Translations under genes and position numbers: made by a program | IMG/VR virus record: IMGVR_UViG_3300046516_000521 | Span: 1 to 34,322 of that record | Direction: 5' to 3' (one strand) | Origin: a virus | Length of the DNA: 34,322 bases | The notes under the pieces: generated by a model | Database searches by the model: none | Told to the model about the DNA's origin: nothing | Seen by the model: the letters and a program-made list of their open reading frames with translations, nothing else | Shown: positions 21,501 to 28,491 of the stretch, piece after piece | Layout of the letters: the number at the start of each line of letters is the position of its first letter | Position numbering within the stretch: the first letter of the stretch is position 1

Positions 21501-22123
21501 GAGCTTGCGTCGGTCAGCGGGTCGGCCTGGGGCGATCTCTGCGTGGGCGGCAGGGGCTGATGGTCGAACTTGCCCGAGCCTGTCGGCCCGAGGGACTTAT
21601 CCAAGAGGGCGGCTGCGTCCGCCGCGGCCTTCTCTTGCTTCGCGTACCGCGCCTTGATCGCCGGGAGGATCTGCTGAGCCATCCCTTGAACGGCGGGGAT
21701 CTCGGTTTGCTCGGCAGCCGCGCCGGGCCGTTCGAACCCGTGTATGTACGTGCCGGCGGCTTCGGCCGGATCGGTCGCGTTCCTGATCTGATCGCCCGAG
21801 CTGCGCTCGGTCGTGTTCATCTCGTGGAGCGCATACCGCTCTTGCGTTGTCGCGTCTTCGAGCGGCTGTTGCGTGCTATCCGCGTATGCTTGCAAGCCCG
21901 ACTTCCGGCTGCCCAGGTCCTGCGAGAGACCGTAAGCGCCGCTCGTCGGGTTGACCGCGCCCGGATTGAACCCCGCGCTCTCATAATTCTGGCCGGCAAG
22001 CGTGCTCGCGATCCCCTCCGGCGAGAAGCCGCCGCGGTGGAGCACGTCCGCGGCGCTGGCCGCGGCCGGGGTGAGATCGGGACCGGCGTAAGCTGACGGG
22101 TCGTCAGTATTCTGGTCTGCCAT
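18572..22123 (-). CDS. large ejection protein with N-terminal tail-lysozyme domain
   Basis: A 1183-residue protein and largest gene in the window. Residues 20-145 match the Phage_lysozyme2 (tail lysozyme) pattern: QNYESAGFNPGAVNP with E48 as likely catalytic Glu, GAYGLSQ, TTQERYALHEM, then DPAEAAGTYIHGFERPG. The rest is long, helical and Ala/Gly/Gln-rich, with no transmembrane segment except a hydrophobic Gly/Ala stretch around residue 385-430. This combination, at the end of a short-tailed phage virion operon, is that of an internal virion protein ejected into the cell envelope to open peptidoglycan and pass DNA. It is 3 bases from the preceding ejection-type gene. Confidence 0.8.
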   Translation of the reverse strand: MADQNTDDPSAYAGPDLTPAAASAADVLHRGGFSPEGIASTLAGQNYESAGFNPGAVNPTSGAYGLSQDLGSRKSGLQAYADSTQQPLEDATTQERYALHEMNTTERSSGDQIRNATDPAEAAGTYIHGFERPGAAAEQTEIPAVQGMAQQILPAIKARYAKQEKAAADAAALLDKSLGPTGSGKFDHQPLPPTQRSPQADPLTDASSALDNAIAQQPKPAQSQVQAQTPGYDWGSMGSALAEIPRGLLRGVVSKVGLPVDIANWVSQYYQQHPRDAAIVGMAGEGAVSPNIPELDNLPTYEPNSGGVRLPLGTQDMAKAIKYVTGYDINPQDRSLGGEVIGHMAEFVGAGASPGQLAHDVGAVGSAASALSKTQSIAGLLFHHVLAPAGLSGGLDLGEYAVDKASGNQALGEAVGIGARAALGGAMIAGLAKGGAAAKSFVEKAPGNAIDQAFEAAHGTNAPFEKEAAAANLGNFTGEGLAPGYDVPAALRTGSAPLQQMFFNLQKNDMRMHNDFAVPGGRADANISAMEGMRPEGDATDAVSAVRNAQAARQSMIDSRIAQAKDLADQAGAIAGKSSSGAPLVPGGAIGQQSGFDLAHEYVNQLRGARDDSFAHADDQWKVAREQGFTDAPAPVAPMYQKLETLMGENVRLQQGANFPWSVVNDLYKSGKPQDMFDKLGNRLPGTIGKDQLFGEGTTLEQLKGVDSRLGNAIRMEQDAISSPGNRGNPTLLRNMTQVRQAVWGAIDDGAANAGNQTALRSAMDATAQAYKTFGSGLIARVLNEQGGATNAPKILQTYLGNSQNAIQAADMFRAAMEQRTGAADARLNIGGLAQGEPLAGATPQQQFSRSLADWMRQDYLNTHADSGPAAGQKWLVNHAGFFGRMQGNPDFDTLHGELQGYSQVHNALLPQVLQGAKRDQAEIDHSAAQQFLGGDAGPRLDTVFKSPNPGQAMQGIVDDTLEHGSGQAFRGLQRMVYDRVMNEAMTSDPARPGQTFYSGKLAQRFIEDNKTAFDVLRKADPSWAGNLDRLTNTLALEDRGRLSSGLELPGIAGPAKSGWSASGSAAVKATQYLFAHTIGRNLPAAGLQGEALSSQFGKELAQNLPGKLTGAFNKLDPQVAVRNALREAMFDPEKMRALLAPVTGPSGQKWARGIEPWLQATGVELPQGWLNPQPETTNDTNR

Positions 22124-22126
22124 GGC

Positions 22127-24139
22127 TTACATACCCGAGAAGGTTGGCGAGTACGGGCTCGGAACCTCAGGCTCTGAGACTTTCGGCGCCGTATCTTGCG
22201 TGGGGGCTTGCGAACCGGGTGTCGGCACACTACCTTGTGGAGTGAGCATCTGTGATGTCTTCGGCAACGGGTTAGCCGGGGGTAGCGGGGTTACCCCGTC
22301 GGTCCCTGGGACGCCCTGAGCCGGCTGGCCGGGAACTGCGGTCGGAGGCATCAGCGGTTGCTGCTGTGGAGAGAGAGGTATGTTTTGACCGCTTTGATCG
22401 CCTTGGCCTTGTTGCCCGAGTTGCTGCTGGCCTTGTGGCTGAGCTTGGGGCTGCTCAGCCCCTTGCTGTGGCTGCTGTTGCGCGGGCTGTTGGGGCTGTT
22501 CGCCGGCTTGCTCTGGCTGCTGAGCCCCAGGTTCCGTGCCTTCTGCCGGCTGGACGCCGAGACCCGATACCAGTTGTCCGGCATTCCCGGCTGATGCATT
22601 CGCCGCGGCAGTGCTCGCCGTGCCCTGCTGGGCTTTCGCTTGCTGCTGCGTCTTGAAATTCTGGTGGATCTGAAGGACGTTCTTTAGATCGTCCGAAGGG
22701 TTGTCGAGAGGGCCGAACTTGCCGTGCGCGGCGTCCGTGAACAGGCTGACCTGATCCTCATGATTGATCGCTTGGGGCGCATACCGCGATTTCCATAGCG
22801 GGGCTTCGCCGGCCGGCATCCGGTCGAACGTGGTTTGGTTCTGATACCCGTTCGGGACCACGCCCTGACCGATGAGCTGGTTGGCGAGAGAGGGCGGTAG
22901 CTTGCCCTGGTGCGAAGTCGTCTCCGCGTCGGCCATCTCTTGCGCGCGGTTCCGCATCGCGGTCTGCATCTGGTTAGCTTGAAGCCGCAGGAAGCTCGGG
23001 GCATTACTCGTGCTCCCGATCCCGGTCATGAACGCTTCGACCGCGGCCTTGTACCCCGAGCCCATCACGAGCGGGGCTTGCGTGCGGATGAGATCCATGT
23101 CCGCCTTGAACTGTGCGCCCGTACCGTTTAGCCCAAAGTACTCGCCGGAGAGGGCCGAGACGGGACCCTTGACCGGGCCCATGCCCGCGGCTGCCGTTTT
23201 CATCCGATCGAGCGCGGCCATGACTGTGGGCGTCGCTTCGAGAGCATTCATATTCTGCCGATTGAACGCGGTCTTCGGGATGTCCGCGGTAACCTGCGGC
23301 GGCAACCCGGCGATGTCCGAAGGGACGAGCCCGGCGGCGGCGCCAGCCTGCTTCCCGGTCTGCTTAATCTCACCCTCGCTGCCTTCGACCGGCTGCGCTT
23401 GAAGCAGCCCGTTCGGCCCGCGGGTATACTGCATCTGCCGCGTGCCCGGCGTGCCGTCCGGCTTGGTGTATGTCTGCGGAAAGGTCTTCCCGGTCCCGGT
23501 TCCAGCTTCCTGCCCGGTCTTGAACCCCGGCACGTCCTCGGCCGCAATCGCCTTCCCGTTCTCGTCGAAGGTGATCTGCTGACCCTGCTTGGATACGCCC
23601 GAGTAGGTTTGCATCGGCCCGGCCGGCGTGAGGACTTTGGTCAGATTGTCCAGGCTGCGGAGAGCCGTGGGGTGAGCCATGAAATCGTTGAGGGTCGACG
23701 GAGCATTCTTAACCGCGGCGCCGAAAGCTTGCTGCGGGGTGAGCCCCTTCTGCAACTGGCTAAGGTAGTCCTGCGAGAACGCTTGAATGCGCTGGCTCGC
23801 GGCCTGTTGATCCTTACCGTGCGCGCTGAGCTGCTCCTCTCCGATCGGGATGCCGTAGATGCGGAGACGGCCGGCCTTCTCGAAGTTACCGCTAAGCACG
23901 GGGTCATTCTCCCCGCCGCCCTGAAGCCCCTGAGCGAGCCCCTGCCCGCCAGCGAGTGAGCTGCCGAGGCTGCCCTTACCCGCGCCAGCGTGCCCCGCGC
24001 TGCCCTTAGGCATCGATCCGCCGCCCTGGTGGACCACCGAGGCGTTGTGAAACGCGTTCATGCCGAAGTTCTGCGTGTGCAGCTTCGGGGCTTGCCCGTT
24101 GCCCGCGCGCCGAATGATCGAAGGAATGCCGTCAGCCAT
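22127..24139 (-). CDS. ejection-type virion protein with Gln/Pro-rich C-terminus
   Basis: A 670-residue protein. It opens with a Gly-rich segment (HQGGGSMPKGSAGHAGAGKG), then helical stretches with repeated Gln (QAASQRIQAFSQDYLSQLQK). The final 170 residues are dominated by Gln, Pro and Gly (QQPEQAGEQPQQPAQQQPQQ), low-complexity and probably disordered. No enzymatic motif is seen. Position between two other large virion genes and the composition suggest an internal or ejected protein. It could instead be a structural linker. The family is not recognised. Confidence 0.65.
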   Translation of the reverse strand: MADGIPSIIRRAGNGQAPKLHTQNFGMNAFHNASVVHQGGGSMPKGSAGHAGAGKGSLGSSLAGGQGLAQGLQGGGENDPVLSGNFEKAGRLRIYGIPIGEEQLSAHGKDQQAASQRIQAFSQDYLSQLQKGLTPQQAFGAAVKNAPSTLNDFMAHPTALRSLDNLTKVLTPAGPMQTYSGVSKQGQQITFDENGKAIAAEDVPGFKTGQEAGTGTGKTFPQTYTKPDGTPGTRQMQYTRGPNGLLQAQPVEGSEGEIKQTGKQAGAAAGLVPSDIAGLPPQVTADIPKTAFNRQNMNALEATPTVMAALDRMKTAAAGMGPVKGPVSALSGEYFGLNGTGAQFKADMDLIRTQAPLVMGSGYKAAVEAFMTGIGSTSNAPSFLRLQANQMQTAMRNRAQEMADAETTSHQGKLPPSLANQLIGQGVVPNGYQNQTTFDRMPAGEAPLWKSRYAPQAINHEDQVSLFTDAAHGKFGPLDNPSDDLKNVLQIHQNFKTQQQAKAQQGTASTAAANASAGNAGQLVSGLGVQPAEGTEPGAQQPEQAGEQPQQPAQQQPQQGAEQPQAQPQGQQQLGQQGQGDQSGQNIPLSPQQQPLMPPTAVPGQPAQGVPGTDGVTPLPPANPLPKTSQMLTPQGSVPTPGSQAPTQDTAPKVSEPEVPSPYSPTFSGM

Positions 24140-24145
24140 TTTGCC

Positions 24146-25462
24146 TTACCCGAATGAGAAGGGGTTGGAAAGGGAGAACTGCGAGGAAGAGGACTGGCCC
24201 GAGCCCTGGCTCGTTCCCTGGCTGTTGCTCTCGGAACTCTGGACGCTGCCGCCCGTGCTCTCGCTGCCGTAACCGAGGACCGGCTGGCTGCCCTGGACGC
24301 CCAGACCCAACGCCTGTAGGATCGTCGAGACCTGCTGCTGATAGAGCTGCGTCCCGGCCGTAATCCCGTATTGCTGTGTGAGCTGCGGGAGCGCTTGCGC
24401 GTTCAGCCCGGAGATCAGGTTGTTCAGCTCGGTCGTGCTCAGCGCGCCAAGCTGGCTCGGGGCATTCGCGGCGATACTCGCGCCCGCTCCGTAGAGGTTG
24501 GCTTGTGCGCCTTCGAGCGCCTGTGCTGCGTTCGCGCCGATCGTCGCGCCCTGGCCGTAGAGGGCGGAGCCCTCCTGCTGTGCGGTCTGAGCCGCCTGGT
24601 TCGTAATCCCGAGCCCGGTCTGATACGCGGAATTCGCGATCTGGCCGGCGATCTGGCTTTCGTTCGCCAGCTCAGCCCCCTGAGCATTCGCGAAGGAGTT
24701 GTCGAACGCGGAGCTGCCCATACCCGAGGAGCTGCCTACGCGTTGGCCGGCCTGGGTGAAGCTACCTTCGAGCCCCGGAACGGTCTGCGTGTTGAATTGC
24801 TGGCGGATCGGCGCGAGCGCGCTGCCGATCGCGGATTGTGTCTGCGGCGAGGTGGCCAGGGAAGCGGCGTAATTCGGATCGAGGAAGGAGGCGAAGGTCG
24901 AGTTCGACGGGTTGCCCGAAGCGAGATTGCTGGCGTAGCCCGAATTGAGCAGGTTGGCGAAAGCGGGGTTAGACTGAAAGCCATTTGCCAGGGAAGTCGC
25001 GAAGCCATTATTCCCGGCGAGCTCGGGCTGAAGCGCGTTGAAGCCGGCGCCGAGGGTCTGCGGGGTCTGCCCGAGCGTCTGCCCGATCTGGCCGAGGGTC
25101 GAGTTCTGCGCCCCGGTTACCCCAGCAACGAGGGGATTATTCGGCCCGGACGTATTCTGCCCGCCTACCGTCCACGCGTTGATATCTGGGTGGGCTGCGT
25201 TCCCGGTGCTCGCGGTGCCTACGGTCCCTGGGTTCGAAAGGAGGTTCAGGACACTCGCGATCCCGCCGGCCTGACCCGTATACGCGGGGTTCTGAAAGTT
25301 CTGCGGCAGGGTCAGGGATTGGTTGACCGACTGGCCGAAGCTCGACCCGCTCGCGGTCTGCTGTGCGGACTGCTGTTGCGAGGACTGCGAGCCGCCGCCG
25401 CCAACGTAGCAGCCTAGCTCCGCCGGGTCGACGATCAAGCCGCATTCGAGATCGAACTTCAT
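24146..25462 (-). CDS. Ser/Gln/Asn/Gly-rich ejection-type virion protein
   Basis: A 438-residue protein starting at ATG 25462 with AAGGATAAGAAG upstream. It is rich in Ala, Gln, Ser, Asn and Gly, with repeated stretches such as NSAYQTGLGITNQAAQTAQQ and both ends Ser/Gln-rich (GGSQSSQQQSAQQTASGSSF near the start). No hydrophobic span or enzyme motif is evident. Low-complexity proteins of this size at this place in podovirus operons are usually internal virion or ejection proteins. That is inferred from context. Confidence 0.6.
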   Translation of the reverse strand: MKFDLECGLIVDPAELGCYVGGGGSQSSQQQSAQQTASGSSFGQSVNQSLTLPQNFQNPAYTGQAGGIASVLNLLSNPGTVGTASTGNAAHPDINAWTVGGQNTSGPNNPLVAGVTGAQNSTLGQIGQTLGQTPQTLGAGFNALQPELAGNNGFATSLANGFQSNPAFANLLNSGYASNLASGNPSNSTFASFLDPNYAASLATSPQTQSAIGSALAPIRQQFNTQTVPGLEGSFTQAGQRVGSSSGMGSSAFDNSFANAQGAELANESQIAGQIANSAYQTGLGITNQAAQTAQQEGSALYGQGATIGANAAQALEGAQANLYGAGASIAANAPSQLGALSTTELNNLISGLNAQALPQLTQQYGITAGTQLYQQQVSTILQALGLGVQGSQPVLGYGSESTGGSVQSSESNSQGTSQGSGQSSSSQFSLSNPFSFG

Positions 25463-25467
25463 TCTTC

Positions 25468-25899
25468 TTATCCTTCTAGCTCGACCGTGAGGACCGAGGC
25501 TTTATCCGTGACCCGGCCGAGCCCGCGGAGCTTGCGCTCATACACAGCGTCGGAAGAGCCACTACGGTTGATCATGTCGAAACTCGTGTACCCCTGCTCA
25601 CGCACCCAGCGGGTAGCCCAGAGAAGGAGCTCCCGCCCGAGCGCTCGCGTTCCCCTATTATACCCGAGGACTATGAACGGTCGCACGTTGAAGGGCGTGG
25701 GGAGCTCTGTGACAAGGAGGGCGCGGGGCTCATCCCCTTCCACGCCGAGCAGGACCTGGACATCCGCTCTAGCGCATACCTCCGCGATATGCGCCGGAGC
25801 GTGTACGGGCAGATGGAAGTGCTCGCACACTCCCGCGAGCCAGTATGCCAGGGCGGGGTGCCGGAGGGCTTCGGGGTTAGCTACGCGGTAGGCTGGCAT
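25468..25899 (-). CDS. GNAT-like acetyltransferase-fold protein
   Basis: A 143-residue protein. The order ALLVTELPTPFNVRPFIVLG, GTRALGRELLLWATRWVREQ and GYTSFDMINRSGSSDAVYER resembles the GNAT fold, with strand 4, the acetyl-CoA-binding region and helix 3 followed by strand 5. The classical Q/RxxGxG/A pyrophosphate loop is degenerate (NRGTRALG), so catalysis is uncertain. GNAT-fold proteins are found next to ejection proteins in podoviruses, where they may be structural. Overlaps the preceding fibre gene by 1 base and is spaced 5 bases from the next. Confidence 0.55.
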   Translation of the reverse strand: MPAYRVANPEALRHPALAYWLAGVCEHFHLPVHAPAHIAEVCARADVQVLLGVEGDEPRALLVTELPTPFNVRPFIVLGYNRGTRALGRELLLWATRWVREQGYTSFDMINRSGSSDAVYERKLRGLGRVTDKASVLTVELEG

Positions 25900-26783
25900 C
25901 AGCGCATGCGTCGAGCGCGGAGAAGGCCGCTTGCCGTCGCGCCCGTGCCGCCCGAGTAGATTACGACTGCACTCAGATATACCGAGGTTGTCGAATTAAC
26001 ATTCACCCTAAGAGGGACTATGGGGGATGCTACGATGCCCGGCTGTGAATTTGCTGCCGAGCCGGGGTTGAACTGAAAGCGTAGGCTCGCATCTGGCTGG
26101 GTCGCGGAGGTTAGACTAATCCAAGCATTTAGCCCGGCGCCCAAAGTTCCGCCATTCATCTCTATCTCGATATTCCCGGCGACGTCCCAATCTCCCGCGG
26201 TAAGGGATAGGGACGTGACATTCGTCGCGGTCGAATTCGGGACAGAGACGGCACTCGCAGCGAGAACCTGCGAGGACATGAACTCCCCAACGTCGCCGGC
26301 CGCGGCGTCACTCGCGTTTATAACCCCCTTGACCTTGTTGACTGTGAGGACGCCCGAGGATGTCGTACCGTAGCCGGAGAGGGCTGCGCCCGCGGTCGCC
26401 AACCCACGCGCATCTAGCGTGATACTCTCGAATTGACCGACATTCGAGTTGACCGTGCCGAGCCCCTGATCGATGATCCCGTACTTCGCCCCGTTCCAAG
26501 CCAGGGTTACCCACTGGTAGGCTCGGTTGAGTACGATGGTAGTCCCACCATCGATCCCCGCGGCCGAGGTGACCGTGATATTGTACGTGCCGGCATTCCC
26601 GGCGATGTCCTTGATCGTGATAAACGGGACTAGATCATCCGCGAGGGTAATCGTCATCGGGGCGGAAGTCCCGTTATTGACAAAGGTGATCCCGCCCGTG
26701 GATACGGTCCCGCCCGCGACCAAGGTTCCGGTCGGCAGGGTCAGGGCAGCATCGCCCAAGTTCGCGATAGTGAAATATGTCAT
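25899..26783 (-). CDS. tail fibre-type protein with shared C-terminal beta domain
   Basis: A 294-residue protein. Earlier in-frame starts exist, but ATG 26783 has GGAGG upstream and gives the ATGA overlap. It is beta-rich, full of Thr, Ser, Gly and Val, with no enzyme motif. Residues about 165-294 (VGEFMSSQ, SLTAGDWDVAG, GGT, ISL, YLSAVV, LRARRMR) align well with the C-terminal half of the protein at 27780-28316. The shared module is probably a jelly-roll-like receptor-binding or trimerisation head. The N-terminal part contains AYQWVTLAWNGAKYGII, a common fibre turn. Fibre assignment is inferred. Confidence 0.65.
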   Translation of the reverse strand: MTYFTIANLGDAALTLPTGTLVAGGTVSTGGITFVNNGTSAPMTITLADDLVPFITIKDIAGNAGTYNITVTSAAGIDGGTTIVLNRAYQWVTLAWNGAKYGIIDQGLGTVNSNVGQFESITLDARGLATAGAALSGYGTTSSGVLTVNKVKGVINASDAAAGDVGEFMSSQVLAASAVSVPNSTATNVTSLSLTAGDWDVAGNIEIEMNGGTLGAGLNAWISLTSATQPDASLRFQFNPGSAANSQPGIVASPIVPLRVNVNSTTSVYLSAVVIYSGGTGATASGLLRARRMR

Positions 26784-27505
26784 GACTGAGAAGGTCCTCC
26801 CCATATGCCAAGGTGCCACGGTTGCGGCACGTTATCGGACGGGGCTACGTAGGTTGAGGATACCAGAACAGGCGTGTTTGTCGCAAAGGCGGCTTCGGTC
26901 GCCGCGTAGCCGCCTCCGGTCGGGAGGGGCGAGGAGCTGGGGATACCGGGAACGGTCGGAGGCTGGGGAGTAGGCCAGCCCGTGCTCTCAGGCGTGCTCC
27001 ACAGGGTCTGTCCTGCGATCGGCGGGGCAATGAGCGGGTGAGCGGAAGAGGGCCACCGCGAGCCCTCGAAGGTCCCAGGAACGTCGACTACGAGATGCGG
27101 GGGTCCGCCGGGCGTACTCCCGCCGGGGATCACCCCGAGCCCGTCAGAGGTATCCGCGAGAAGAACATCCCCGGAAGGACCAATCTGCAACCCGGAGAAC
27201 CCGCCGCCATCTATCGTCAGCGTGGTCACCCCGAGGCGCCAACCAGTCTGTCCAATATACGGGCCGTCGTAGGGCTGGAAGACGTAGACGTTCTGTGCCG
27301 AGGCTGGGAGCACGTCGGTCAGGAGGAGATGATCCTCACCATCCCAGAAGAGATACCAGATCTGCCCGGTGCCCGCGCGGTCGACCATGCCAACACAAGG
27401 CTGTATCGGCGGTATGTGCATCGGGCCGAGATCGAAGAACCCCGACTTGTACTGAGTAAGGCCGGGTCCGGTTTCCCGTCCGTACCATCGGCGCATCTCG
27501 CTCAT
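26780..27505 (-). CDS. hypothetical virion protein, beta-rich with Pro-rich tail
   Basis: A 241-residue protein. The frame is open upstream, but ATG 27505 overlaps the stop of the preceding gene and is chosen. It contains strands and turns (GTGQIWYLFWDGEDHLLLTD, then VYVFQPYDGPYIG and GLQIGPSGDVLLADTSDGLG) and a proline-rich C-terminus (TPQPPTVPGIPSSSPLPTGG). It may be a beta-propeller or fibre-associated protein. Not recognised. Flanked by two fibre-type genes. Confidence 0.6.
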   Translation of the reverse strand: MSEMRRWYGRETGPGLTQYKSGFFDLGPMHIPPIQPCVGMVDRAGTGQIWYLFWDGEDHLLLTDVLPASAQNVYVFQPYDGPYIGQTGWRLGVTTLTIDGGGFSGLQIGPSGDVLLADTSDGLGVIPGGSTPGGPPHLVVDVPGTFEGSRWPSSAHPLIAPPIAGQTLWSTPESTGWPTPQPPTVPGIPSSSPLPTGGGYAATEAAFATNTPVLVSSTYVAPSDNVPQPWHLGIWGGPSQS

Positions 27506-27780
27506 GACGTGGGCGCGCCTAGCGCGGTGAGGGCGGCGACGAGATTTGCCTCCCGTTGCTGTAGCGCTCCCGTGAACGCCGCGGCGAAAGGCGCGGGAAC
27601 ATCTACCCCGAGGGTCAGGGTCACGGGGGTCGGGGAGGCGGGGGTCGAGAGTGCGATCGTTTCCAACCGGGCGGTCCCGGTTCCAAGCGCATCGATTGCC
27701 GCGCGCACGCGGATTAGCTCGACCGCATGCTCCGCCGCGGTTGCGAGATCCGCGAGAGCGAGTACCGGGGCTGCTGCCAT
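27502..27780 (-). CDS. hypothetical protein, 92 residues
   Basis: ATG 27780 overlaps the previous TAA (TAATG), favoured over an in-frame GTG at 27789. An Ala-rich N-terminal helix (APVLALADLATAAEHAVELI) is followed by strands (LETIALSTPASPTPVTLTLG) and a helix near the C-terminus. The gene is small and coupled at both ends. Possibly a fibre chaperone or a minor virion protein; no motif supports either. Confidence 0.55.
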   Translation of the reverse strand: MAAAPVLALADLATAAEHAVELIRVRAAIDALGTGTARLETIALSTPASPTPVTLTLGVDVPAPFAAAFTGALQQREANLVAALTALGAPTS

Positions 27781-28316
27781 TACTTCCACCTTCTAGCCGA
27801 GAGCCGGCCATTCGCGTTAGAGATTGTTCCCGAAGCCGTACCGTACCCGATGAGGTAGAAGAGCGTTCCGGCCGGGTTGGTCACGACTTGCCGGCACGTT
27901 GGCGGGGTGCAGGAGAGATGCTGCGTAGCCGGGCTGGCGATATGCTGCCAGGGCGAGCCTTCCATATCGTTCTGCCCCGTGTTCAAGGAGACCGGGCTGA
28001 TGCAGCAGAATGCCTCGATCATCGTACCGCCGGCCGAGTAGAAGGAGATCGCGCCGGAAAGATCCCAATCCCCTGGGGGCAGCAGGAGCGAAGTGTGATT
28101 GTACGTTGTCGAGTTGCTCGGGACTACGTCCACTTCGCCGGAGGTCACATAGTCGCCAACCTTATCGAGCAGCCAGTTGACAGCGTTCGCTACCTGGGCA
28201 GCCCAATTGTTCAGCGAGACAGCGAGCTGGCTGAGGTAGAGCGAGACGGAGAGAATGTCCTGCGGCGCGCCGCCGCCAACCCCGATCCCGTTCGGGATAT
28301 TGCTAGGTACGTTCAT
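27780..28316 (-). CDS. tail fibre-type protein, shares C-terminal domain with 25899-26783
   Basis: A 178-residue protein. ATG 28316 is chosen; upstream residues in this frame overlap the preceding gene. Residues 18-55 form a coiled-coil-like helix (ILSVSLYLSQLAVSLNNWAA), suited to trimerisation. From VGDYVTSG (residue 53) onward it matches the other fibre protein: TSLLLPPGDWDLSG, GGT, IS, then ending in LSARRWK. A short fibre with a helical stalk and beta head is likely. The C-terminal head contains three to four Cys not shared with the paralogue. Confidence 0.65.
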   Translation of the reverse strand: MNVPSNIPNGIGVGGGAPQDILSVSLYLSQLAVSLNNWAAQVANAVNWLLDKVGDYVTSGEVDVVPSNSTTYNHTSLLLPPGDWDLSGAISFYSAGGTMIEAFCCISPVSLNTGQNDMEGSPWQHIASPATQHLSCTPPTCRQVVTNPAGTLFYLIGYGTASGTISNANGRLSARRWK

Positions 28317-28491
28317 GTTTGCACAGGCGGTCGCATGCTCGGAAGAAGGAGCGGATCTCTGCGAGCGTCCCAACCTTCACGTACTTGCAGATTTGGCACT
28401 GCGTGCGGTAGACCCTCACGTTCTCATCATGCTCCGCGACCGCGGCTTCCTTCGCCTGCGGGGAGAGCTTCTCGAATTCCTCTGGTGTCAT
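28303..28491 (-). CDS. small Cys-containing protein, 62 residues
   Basis: ATG 28491 has CGGAGGG upstream and overlaps the stop of the nozzle gene; its TAG lies 14 bases inside the next gene. The N-terminal helix TPEEFEKLSPQAKEAAVAEH precedes a candidate zinc site CQIC near residue 31 and C52, C57. The site is irregular, C-x2-C with a long gap to C-x4-C. Function unknown. Confidence 0.6.
   Translation of the reverse strand: MTPEEFEKLSPQAKEAAVAEHDENVRVYRTQCQICKYVKVGTLAEIRSFFRACDRLCKHERT

Noticed and set aside
19259-25417. Several long open frames on the plus strand opposite the virion genes (for example 24371-25417 and 23399-23959)
   Set aside because: They are antisense shadows caused by high GC content; they lack ribosome binding sites and give Arg/Gly-rich products without recognisable domains.
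26819-27811. Longer forms of the virion genes ending at 25899 and 26780 beginning at upstream in-frame starts
   Set aside because: The extensions are shadows of the neighbouring genes, while the internal ATGs give overlapping stops and good ribosome binding sites.
25899-28316. Related C-terminal ends of two fibre genes, considered as variable repeats of a diversity-generating retroelement
   Set aside because: There is no reverse transcriptase gene in the window, no template repeat, and the two ends are related only at protein level with many non-adenine differences.
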